Positions 43,809 to 52,573 of a stretch of 64,000 nt of DNA are shown here, one piece after another. The translations under genes were made by a program, and so were the position numbers. This DNA comes from Furcasterigmium furcatum (lineage: Eukaryota; Ascomycota; Sordariomycetes; Glomerellales; Plectosphaerellaceae), in assembly GCA_001599815.1 (NCBI GenBank), contig BCIA01000001.1:4964934-5028933 (forward strand), given 5' to 3'. Numbering within the stretch: the stretch's first letter is position 1; each line of letters opens with the position of its first letter. The notes beneath the pieces are model-generated. The model saw only the letters and a list, made by a program, of their open reading frames with translations. It searched no databases and was not told where the DNA came from.

Positions 43809-45914
43809 ATGGCCGACGTCGAGGAACCTCAGTTCACCACCCTGGCAGAGCGCATCGCCGCCCTCAACAAGCAGAAGAACTTCCACGCCCCAGAAACCAA
43901 GGCAAAACGCCCTCCTCCGCCTCCGCCGCCTACAAATGGCGTGACCAGAAGCCAGACATTGCCTGTCACGACTGTCTCTCCCGCCTCGACTCCCACGATA
44001 CCTGCTCGACCGTCCAGTCGAGCCCCTCCATCACAGGCTACCCCGCCACCTCTGCCTGGCCGCAAGGCCAGTACCACGTTCGACACAACACAGTCCGCTG
44101 TCACGGCCAACCGACCACCTCCACCGCTGCCCACACGGAGTAGCACCAATAATCTGTCCCCTGCGCTCCCGCCTAGGAGACCTTCAGCCCAGCAGCTCGA
44201 GGCGAGAAGAGGTTCCAATGCAAGCGAGATTTCCACATTCTCTTCCCTTTCACTCGGCCACGGAACGGTTTCGTCTGCTACCAGCATTCACTCCATCGAT
44301 GGCCCGGGCAGGAAACTGCCTCCTGCCTTTGACGCTGCCAGTCTGCCACCCTTGCCACCGTCCAAGAAGGAACGCGAGGCCCAGGCTCAAGCACAGGCCC
44401 AGGCTCAGGATGCCGCCAGGAAAACTAGCACATCCGGAACGGTTAGGCCTCCTCCCAGTCTTCCATCGACGAACACAAGGTCGTCGCAATCTGTGCGCCA
44501 GATCGAGCCCCCTCAACGGCCGGTTCTGCCTCCCAGGCTGAGCAGCGTCTCAACAAAGCAACCTTCTCAGCCTCAGACTCATGCCACGGAGACAGCCGAG
44601 CCTAAGCCGCGGCGACTACCTCCTGCTGTCATCCCTGCTATCAAGTCGCAGCCCACGTGGAGACAGGCTCAAGCGGAAGAGCCCGAGCAACGACCAGCGA
44701 CGGTGCGGCCGCCCATTCCAGGGCGACCCCAGCCCCAAGCCCAGCCGCAGGCCCAGGAGGATGACGACGCGCCTCCCCCTGTTCCCCTCAGTTCGCGGCC
44801 CTCGGTAGCACAAATCGATGCTGCCGTGACTCGAGCACCTCCTGTTCCACAAGGCAATGGTTGCCTCATCTGCCGAGACTACTCTGGGCCAGACAACGTC
44901 GCAGCCCAGTATCCAAGGGAGACCCTCCCCCGAAACGACCCCGTCGGATACCTGGCACACCATCTCTGTGAACCATTCCCGTCCTTCACGGATAAGGCCC
45001 GCGCCATCTTCACCTGGTTCCACCACAACATCGCGTACGACTGTGCCGCCTTCTTTGGAAACAGCATTCGTGCTCGCAGCGCCGAAGAAACCATCTCCAA
45101 AGGCGCGGCCGTCTGCTCGGGCTACGCGGACACGTATAAGGCTATCGCCAACCGCGCGGGTCTCGAGTGTGTCGTCGTCACCGGCCACGGCAAGGGCTTC
45201 GGTTACTCCGCCCTGAAGAAGGGTGAGCGCCCGCCGCCGAAAAAGGCCGACGGCCACGCCTGGAACGCCGTGCGCATTGATGGCGGTGAGTGGAAGCTTC
45301 TCGACGCCTGTTGGGGCGCGGGCAGCGTCGACGGCGCATCCCAGTCGTTCAAGAAGGGATTCACACCGCACGAGTTCACCAGGCCGAACGAGGTGTTCGG
45401 CAACAGCCACTTTCCCCAGGACAACAGGCACTTCTTCCGGAGTGACGGCCACGTCCCGACATGGGACGAGTACTACATCGGCCGGGTGCATGGGGAGACC
45501 CCGATCGTGTACGGAAACGCATACGAGGAGGGCATCTTGGAGCAAACCATCGAGCCCAAGGAGAAGCAAATCCAGGTGCACAGCGGGCAGGTGGTGAGGT
45601 TCCAGTTCTCCAAGACGTGCCAGCACTGGACGTCTGAGAAGAACGGGCTGGGGAAGCCGGCGCTCATGATCCTGGCGATCGAGGGGCGGGACGGGCGGAA
45701 GAAGGAGTTCATCCCCCTGGAGACAGACGGGTACTGGTCGTGGCTGGATGTCCCCGCGGCCGATCTTGGCGCCCCGGGGCAGGGCCTCAGCCTTCTGATG
45801 GTTTCAAACATTGACGGCGGGTCTGGTCGGGGCGTCACGAAGAGCCAGTTCCTCTCGAAGCGCGGCAAGGTCGCCATGAACTTCGCGGGGATCGCCAGGT
45901 GGGAGCTTGTCTAG
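43809..45914 (+). CDS. Cyk3-like transglutaminase-fold protein
   Basis: Single exon, 701 residues. Residues 1-345 are a disordered proline-rich region with repeated PPPLPGRKAS-, PPPPLPTRSS- and PPVLPPRLSS-type SH3-ligand motifs and a Gln/Ala tract (QAQAQAQAQ). A transglutaminase-like core follows, about residues 390-510: ARAIFTWFHHNIAYDCAAFF, AAVCSGYADTYKAIA, DGHAWNAVRI, WKLLDACWGAG. The triad residues Cys436, His483 and Asp499 are all present. The C-terminal 180 residues are beta-rich, as in KY/Cyk3 proteins. Budding-yeast Cyk3 acts in cytokinesis and septum formation and has an N-terminal SH3 domain; here the SH3 is absent and SH3 ligands take its place. The cytokinesis role is inferred from family. 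A strong TATA box precedes it. Confidence 0.82.
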   Translation: MADVEEPQFTTLAERIAALNKQKNFHAPETKAKRPPPPPPPTNGVTRSQTLPVTTVSPASTPTIPARPSSRAPPSQATPPPLPGRKASTTFDTTQSAVTANRPPPPLPTRSSTNNLSPALPPRRPSAQQLEARRGSNASEISTFSSLSLGHGTVSSATSIHSIDGPGRKLPPAFDAASLPPLPPSKKEREAQAQAQAQAQDAARKTSTSGTVRPPPSLPSTNTRSSQSVRQIEPPQRPVLPPRLSSVSTKQPSQPQTHATETAEPKPRRLPPAVIPAIKSQPTWRQAQAEEPEQRPATVRPPIPGRPQPQAQPQAQEDDDAPPPVPLSSRPSVAQIDAAVTRAPPVPQGNGCLICRDYSGPDNVAAQYPRETLPRNDPVGYLAHHLCEPFPSFTDKARAIFTWFHHNIAYDCAAFFGNSIRARSAEETISKGAAVCSGYADTYKAIANRAGLECVVVTGHGKGFGYSALKKGERPPPKKADGHAWNAVRIDGGEWKLLDACWGAGSVDGASQSFKKGFTPHEFTRPNEVFGNSHFPQDNRHFFRSDGHVPTWDEYYIGRVHGETPIVYGNAYEEGILEQTIEPKEKQIQVHSGQVVRFQFSKTCQHWTSEKNGLGKPALMILAIEGRDGRKKEFIPLETDGYWSWLDVPAADLGAPGQGLSLLMVSNIDGGSGRGVTKSQFLSKRGKVAMNFAGIARWELV

Positions 45915-46237
45915 TCGAGCACCCAGGACCGGCAACGACTGACGGCCGAGGGTTGTTTAATGGCGTTACGGGGGAATTATGGGCACATTTACACGATAAT
46001 CCATATTCATATGATCATAATGGTATTCTTTGGAAAGAATTTCTTGTTGGCCATCTTTGGCATCTATCATGCGTATCCCTTGGGCTGTTTCCTGGTCATA
46101 TCTAGGTGTGACTAACCACTCTGTGGGCTCAGTCTACCTCCTCATCCAGGAAGGTGGCGGGGCTCTCTCCGCTGCCCCTCTGCCGAGAAAACCCATGAGT
46201 CATAATTCCCGCATTGCGGATGGAGAAACAAGCAAAA
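45915..46237. other. 3' region of the Cyk3-like gene, upstream of tRNA-Phe
   Basis: 323 bases with no gene recognised. Confidence 0.4.
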
Positions 46238-46327
46238 GCGGACTTAGCTCAGTGGGAGTAGCGTTCGACTGAAGTTAACTTCAGAAATCAAATCGAAAGG
46301 TCACTTGTTCGATCCAGGTAGTCCGCA
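46238..46327 (+). tRNA. tRNA-Phe (anticodon GAA) with a 17 nt intron
   Basis: Acceptor stem GCGGACT / AGTCCGC pairs perfectly (7 bp), with discriminator A at 46327. The anticodon stem TTCGA / TCGAA (46264-46268 / 46293-46297) encloses the loop CTGAAG plus A, with GAA at positions 34-36. A 17 nt intron (46275-46291) sits at the canonical 37/38 site and contains CTTCAG, which can pair with the anticodon-loop CTGAAG, as in other nuclear pre-tRNA-Phe. The T arm ACTTG-TTCGATC-CAGGT provides the B box. The D stem has one C-T mismatch. A seven-T run at 46342-46348 is the Pol III terminator. Confidence 0.93.
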
Positions 46328-46341
46328 CGCTCTCTTCATTC

Positions 46342-46348
46342 TTTTTTT
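46342..46348 (+). terminator. Pol III terminator of tRNA-Phe
   Basis: Seven consecutive T, 15 nt after the mature 3' end. Confidence 0.8.
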
Positions 46349-46582
46349 GTGATTCTGGTGGTGGTTCCGTCAGGATGTTGTCGTTTCTTTTTTATTGCGG
46401 GGTGGTCACACCAAGGGGCGCGAGCGAGCACAGGGGTTCGTTCGTGGTGGGCTTCATTCATCAATCAGTCTTGAAGCAACATAGGGGGACCGCAGCTGAA
46501 CAAGCAGAACTCATGCAACAACTGGCTTCGTCTTCTATTTATCGAGAACATGCTGAAGCTGACTGACTGACGCGGACATGCC

Positions 46583-48539
46583 CTATACTGACAGCTTCCT
46601 CTCCCTCAGTCGCTTGCCAACTCTCAAAATCACCAGTGGCACCGGTATCATCGCCACCGCAATGAACCCCAGCAGGCTATTCCCCCAGCCCAGCCCCAGG
46701 GCCTCGTACATCTTCGGCCCCGCGAGCGGCAGAAACGCGGCCACGATGCTGCGGAACACCGTAAACGCCGCCAACGCGCTGGCGGCATACTCGGCAAACG
46801 CGTCGATGATGTAGGCCTGGATGGGCTGCCAGACGCCGACGATGCCGATGCCGAACGGCAGCAGCGCGAGGATCGGCGCGATCCAGTGCGTCCTCGCCTG
46901 GGCGGACCAGCCGCTGCTCTGATGTTAGTCGAGCCTTGCCTTCGGCCACCGGTTTTGAGGGAGACTTACTACCAGAAGAACGTGAAGGGGAGCAGCGCGG
47001 CGAAGTAGACGCATGAAACGAGTCTCATTTCGGGCTCGTAGCGGCCGCCGTTGGCGGCTGTCATGCGGACGACGGTGCGGTCGGAGAGGAAGCTGAAGAT
47101 GGCCATTGACGCCGCGTAGCCGATGCCCATGGGGATGTAGACGAGGCCGGTCGTGCCGAGGGAGAAGCCGTAGGTATCCTGGAAGACGAGGGGAATGGTG
47201 TTGAAGAGGAGGTAGAGAACGCCGTAGCAGAAGGCGATGTAGAGGGACAGCGAGAACAGGAGCGGCGAGGTGCAGAGGAGACGGACGGGCCGCATGAGCC
47301 CGCGGGCCAGGATCTGAGAGCTCGTTTGCGGCGGAGCTGAGGGATCTAGGTAGCCAGAGCGAAGCTCAGGGCGGTTGAGCTCGGCGCGAAGGCGAACGGT
47401 CTTGCGGTGGATGAGGACACGGGGATTGGTTTCCTGGGAGAGGAAGCCGATGGCGGCGACGGTTGGAACCGAAGCGATGAGTACGATCCAGACGGTCCAA
47501 CGCCAGCCGATATCTTGGGTGACATAGGCACCGATGAGAGGGCCAATGGTGGGCCCTATCAGGGGTCCCAACATCCAGATCGTTATAGCTTTGCCTCGCT
47601 GGTGGATGGGGATCATATCCGCGATGATACCGCCGCCGATGGTCAGGCAGCCGGAGCCGCCAACGCCGGTGAGGAAGCGGAAGACAATGAGGGAGACGAG
47701 TGAAGGCGCAAGAGCGGTGCCGATAAGCCAGATGCAGAAGAAGACGTTTGCGGAGCAGAGGACAATATGGCGGCCGTAGATCTCGGAAAGGCCAGACATG
47801 AAGAGGGGCCCAACGGCGTAGCCCAGGAGATAGATCGAGATGGGGAACGAGGCGAGCGTGAGATCATCGCTGCCGTTCCCCTGGAGCTCATCATGGAGAT
47901 GGCTTATGGCTGGAGCGAGTATGGTTGATGCAAACGGTGTGAGAAACCTTGGTGTTGAGTTAGTGAATGCGCGTCTTAGTATGAGTAGAGTGTTATAAGG
48001 AGCTGCATGAGTGCCAAACTGACGTGATGGTCGCGACGAAGCTGACGATGGTCCACTTTCGCTTTTGACTGAAGTTGAGAGGCAACTGGGGGTCGTCCTG
48101 AGACTCCCACCCGACGACTCCATTGTCCAAGTCCGAGATGGGAATCGGAGGTAAGGGCGGTGGTGGTGCTGAAGAGTCTCCCTGGCGTCTTGAGCTGGCG
48201 AAGGATCGCCTCGTTCTGGTTGTGGGTGTTCTTGAGAGTTGGTGTGTGATCACCCTCTCGGCGACATCCTGCTTCTCGTTAGTGTTATCATACACATGCC
48301 GGAGTATGAGGTCTCACCTCTTCGTACGGGTCAGGATTCGGCAGGCCGGAACTGCCCTGGGCGCGCTCTATGGACTGGTTGTCGGGGTCCTCAGAACTGG
48401 GCCTGCCGTCGCTGTGTGTGGCCGACTGCTTCTCCGAGTCGGCATACTCAATGGACAGTGTGCTACGGTTGTTCTGTCCATCACCCGGCGTGATTGCTGC
48501 CTGGTTCGCCTCCAAGTCTTTCTCTTTTGGTGTAGACAT
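46583..48539 (-). CDS. MFS multidrug exporter, DHA1 (12-helix) family
   Basis: Proton antiporter of the plasma membrane. Four exons on the minus strand: 48539-48318, 48268-48024, 47947-46970, 46916-46583; about 592 residues. The long cytosolic N-terminus (about 140 residues) carries the pre-helix block DDPQLPLNFSQKRKWTIVSF, typical of Flr1/Tpo/CaMDR1-type fungal DHA1 proteins. The family motif appears as LGYAVGPLFMSGLSEIYGRH, then VGGSGCLTIGGGIIADMIP and motif C GPLIGPTIGPLIGAYV. The second half starts after a charged loop (TVRLRAELNRPELRSGYLDP) and includes YGFSLGTTGLVYIPMGIGY. The last exon (YSGWSAQARTHWIAPILALL) uses the second AG of CAGAG as acceptor. Substrate (drug, polyamine or metabolite) unknown. 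Confidence 0.9.
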
Positions 48540-50103
48540 GCCGTTGGCTTGTGTTGCCGTCTGCGAATACGTACGGCAAGGTTGAGAGGCTCCTCAAGAG
48601 TGCGACCCTGCGCGGACGGCAGCCGTGGGATGTGACTTGGGGCCGTGGGATATACCCCGAGATACTCGGCTTCTGTCAACTGACCAATTGACTGACAGGA
48701 TAACAGCTTCCGGGATATGGTGAGGGGTGGCTGCCCGCTGGCTGCAGACTCTGATGGCTTGGCAGATTTGCTTTGTTGCACCCGTTCCCTCAGCCCGAGT
48801 CTTGTAGTAGGTAGTCAGAGAAAGGAGAGTTGAGATCCGACAGATCGAAGCAGCGGAGCAGGAGTGGTTGACTGCCCACGTCGCTTAATGGGGCCAGAAA
48901 AGCATGTTGAAGGGGAATGAGCATGGGTCAAGAAAGTGTAGGCGAATTGGTAATCAATTAACACGAGCCTTCGGCTTACGCTTGGCGATGGAACTGGGTC
49001 CCAGCGTCCTGGATCCAAGTGGGTTCTTCTCCCAAAGTAACTAGGAGATGTCGCTAACAAGCTTCCACTTCCTAACTCCGGAGAAGACAGGGAGGCCTGG
49101 GGAGAGGCTAGGATCACAGGATGAGCGTGGCATTGGCTGTTGATGAGCGAAGCCGTCTCGGAAGCGGAAACTCGGCATGTCCAAGAGAATGCGGGGGCTA
49201 CATTTACGTCCGGGGTTTCAACGGAAGATGGTGTCCAGCCCAAGATCATCGGCACTGGGGGTCGGGAATCGGAAGTCGGCCCAGGACTGACTGGCCCAGA
49301 GTCGCCCACACCAGCTTCGGCCGAGTTGACGCGCTGGCCGGACCTGAGTTTGCCTTGAATGGTGATGACAGAGATAGCGAAGAGGCTTTCGATCCGTCAA
49401 CCAACCAATGTCTGTTTTTCAACAAGACTTGAGCTTGGAGATCGGTCCTGGAGCAGACGGTGGGCCATTGGCATAGCTGGGGCTATTCTGGGGAGCCATC
49501 TGGTATGAGGAGCAGTCCACGCGCAGCTGTCAAGATGGGACGAGGCATATGTAGTACAGTGTAGTTTGTGGAATCCGGGGTTGGATCCATGAACGGTGAA
49601 TCATAGAAAGCGAAGCGGAAGCTGGGCAAAGCTGGGGAAATGCAGGAAAGCGGAAATACCCCGGCCCACCCGGCCTTTGGTCCCACTTATCGGCCCTAGT
49701 TTACCCGGAGCTCCGGGCTTGACCCACTCTTGGCGGATGCTTCACACCTTCTAGAACTCTGCTCTGATTGGCGTTACTTCTTCAACTCCGGATCTTTTGG
49801 CAACTGTGTCTCTCCGGCAGGCCCGCCGCTTTCGTCAACCACCTCAGACGCTCCTTTTTATGAACCTGAGCGCATAGCCTTGGGCCAACATCACATTTTT
49901 GCCTGAGGTGGTCTCCGAAACTGCCTGACCGACCGCGCGAATAGCTGCACCGTGCGAATATTCGCGCCCGCCGCTCGTTATTAGACGTCGTTTCGACCCT
50001 CTCGATCCCTTCATTTCGACTTTCGACATTGCGCATCCGCCCTCCGCCGATACTCCCCCCCATACATCCCTCCCTGGGCCTCACCGACTGCCCAACATCC
50101 ACA
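48540..50103. promoter_or_regulatory. Divergent intergenic between the DHA1 exporter and alg7
   Basis: 1.56 kb. Short unconserved ORFs on both strands (for instance minus strand 49309-48815), none recognisable. A pyrimidine-rich leader precedes the alg7 ATG; an in-frame ATG at 50029 is an alternative, less likely start. Confidence 0.4.
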
Positions 50104-51682
50104 ATGTCGATCCCCAATTCGCTCACGCGCAATGAGGCCTTCTCGCTCCTGGGCGTCAGCGGCCTCGCTTTCACGGTCCTTGTCAACACCTTCACAGGCA
50201 CCGATGGGGAACCTTTGATAGCTTCCCTGGCCCTGTCCATTCTCGCATTCACCCTCTGTTACTCTATGATCCGATGGCTAGGCCCAACCTTTGTCAAGGC
50301 TGGCCTCAAGGGTCGCGACCTCTCGAAACCGCACCGCCCCGAGATCCCCGAGTGCATGGGTGCTGTGTGCGCCGCCGTCTACCTGCTCGTCATCATCGTC
50401 TTCATTCCGTTCCCCTTCTACAAGGATATTGTTGCTGCCACCAGCGGTGGCGGCAACCGAGATGTCGTGCTGCAGGTCGAGTACATCCAGAAGGGGAGGT
50501 TCCTTCACCGTTTCCCGCATAGTAAGGTGAGTGCACATCCAGCTCCCACTGGCTGGCTGGCTTCAAGGCATCACTAACTCCCCCTACCAGCTGGCGAGCT
50601 ACCTGTCGGCCATCATCTCCCTCCAGACCATTACTTTTCTCGGCATCGGCGACGATCTCTTCGATATCCGCTGGCGCCATAAGTGGTGGATCCCTGGCCT
50701 GGCCTCCATCCCCATCCTGGTCGTCTACTTTGTTGACTTCGGCGTCACCTCCATCGTCATCCCCATTCCCCTGCAGCCATACCTGGGCGAGCTCTTCGAC
50801 CTTCACTTCATCTACTACGTCTACATGGCATGTATCGCCATGTTCTGCCCCCAGAGCATCAACATGCTGGCAGGAATCAACGGCATTGAGGTCTCCCAGT
50901 GCCTCGTCGTCTCTCTCCTCCTCGCCCTGAACGACGCTCTCTACCTCATGACCCCGTACCCTCACCCGGCCACCGACTCTCACCTCTTCTCCCTCTACCT
51001 GCTGCTGCCCTGGATCGGTGTCTCCACCGCCCTCCTCTGTCACAACTGGTACCCTGCTCGCGTCTTCGTCGGCGATACTTACTGTTACGTCTCCGGTATG
51101 GTCTTTGCCGTCGTCGGCATCCTCGGCCACTTCTCCAAGACCCTCGGCCTCCTCCTCCTCCCCCAGCTCGGGAACTTCCTCTACTCTACCCCGCAGCTAT
51201 TCGGCCTCATTCCTTGCCCCCGCCACCGCCTGCCCCGGTTCAACGCCCGGACCGGGCTCATGGAGCCCTCCGTCACCCCCTGGTCCCCAGACCGCCAGCC
51301 CAAGCCCCTGGTCGCGACGGGAATCCGCATCCTGGCCAAACTGCGCCTCCTCACACTCAAGGAAGACGAGAAGACCGGCGACATCCTCGAGACCTCCAAC
51401 ATGACCCTGCTCAACCTCTGGCTCGTCTGGCGCGGCCCCATGCGCGAGGGCCGCCTCGCCCTCGAGGTCACCGGCCTCCAGCTCGTTGCCGGCCTCTTCG
51501 GCCTCTTCGCCCGCCACCGACTCGCCCTGCTGATCTTTAAGGAGGACAACTGGGTCTTCAAGACGGCCACCGCCGCCGTGGTCGCGGGTATCCCGGCCGA
51601 GGAGGACGTCACCTCCATCGAAACGGTGACGGAGACGGTGATCCGCGCGGCGTATGACGCCGCAGCAACCGCTGCCGCTTGA
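50104..51682 (+). CDS. alg7: UDP-GlcNAc:dolichyl-phosphate GlcNAc-1-phosphotransferase
   Basis: First enzyme of N-glycan precursor assembly on the ER membrane (the tunicamycin target); makes GlcNAc-PP-dolichol. Two exons, 50104-50526 and 50591-51682; intron GTGAGT...TACCAG; about 504 residues. About ten transmembrane segments. Signature regions: GLKGRDLSKPHRPEIPECMG (UDP-binding loop), FLGIGDDLFDIRWRHKWW with the conserved DD, INMLAGINGIEVSQ, and ARVFVGDTYCYVSGMVFAVV followed by GHFSKT. The C-terminal PCPRHRLPRFNARTGLMEPS loop is the luminal/cytosolic region typical of eukaryotic DPAGT1/Alg7. The start MSIPNSLTRNEAF has a good context (cacaATGt). It converges with the Set3-like gene. Confidence 0.95.
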
Positions 51683-52573
51683 GGGCGCGGCAGTGAGCAT
51701 GATGATGGAATACGAAAGCGCGTTGCTGATTGTATCGCCCGATATGGGGTGACATGGATCCCCGGCGACATCCAGGTAGTGGACGATGGCTTGTTACGTA
51801 CATGGACATGTTCATGACAAGCCCTCAGAGGATGTACGATTTGACTTGAAAGAGCCCTGGCTACAGGCATGCCGACGGATCCGGCTCGCCAGGAAGCGAA
51901 GAAGAGCATAGGGTCGCAGAGTGGCTCATAGCGAGAAGGCGGTTTCTTTTCTTAGACTCGAGAGATACCCCAATGTATGTTTAATGATAATTATAGTGCA
52001 TTTCGCAAACACGGGCACGCGGGACTGTATGTGGAATCGGCGTGAACAAGTCAAAAAAGGTAGCAATGCCACCGCTCATCCATTGGAGATTTTCATACTC
52101 GTCCCAGGGTTGGGCTTCCGCCATCGCCGTCTCCAAGCTGTGCAGGAGCCGACTTGGCAAGTCATTCAGACTCTATAACATACAGACGCTGTCGCATCCT
52201 GCGACTCCAGGCCCATTTTCGTCTTTCGTTCCTCCCACGTCATTCGTAGAGCGACAGCGGCGACTGCTGCCAAATCAATCAAGGCAAGAAACGACAATCG
52301 TCTGCTCAAAGCACAAAAAAGGAAAGGCTCCGCGCCGTCGCGGAGCCGGGAACACCCCCATCTCACCCCGGTGAGATCCCAAAAACCCATGGCTGACCCA
52401 ACCCGACCACAGCCTGTGAGCGCCGACCCCCATAGAACGCCAAAACGGCAAAGTAAAACATCCCATCCCGCTCGACCCCAACTCTTTTCTTATCAGGTGG
52501 AAAGACAGGTGATGAAGAAGCGGAAGCAGCGACCCGGTTGCCGTAGGCATAATCCCCCCACCTCTATATAATA
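51683..52573. other. Convergent intergenic between alg7 and the Set3-like gene
   Basis: 891 bases with both 3'UTRs. Notable for two adjacent perfect hairpins (separate entry). No gene. Confidence 0.5.
52305..52377 (-). terminator. Tandem hairpins plus T-run, 3' of the Set3-like gene
   Basis: On the minus strand: hairpin ATCTCACC-GG-GGTGAGAT (52377-52360), then hairpin GGCTCCGCG-ACGG-CGCGGAGCC (52347-52326), then a T-rich run TTTCCTTTTTTGTGC. Both stems are perfect (8 and 9 bp). They lie about 200-250 nt past the stop codon, so they are probably part of the 3'UTR or a termination/processing structure. The function is inferred; the pairing is directly visible. Confidence 0.4.

Noticed and set aside
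44616..45626. 336-codon ORF antisense to the Cyk3-like gene
   Set aside because: Shadow of the transglutaminase-like coding frame; no domain visible.
48815..49309. 164-codon minus-strand ORF between the DHA1 exporter and alg7
   Set aside because: Low-complexity Ser/Pro composition, no motif, no neighbouring exon that would extend it.
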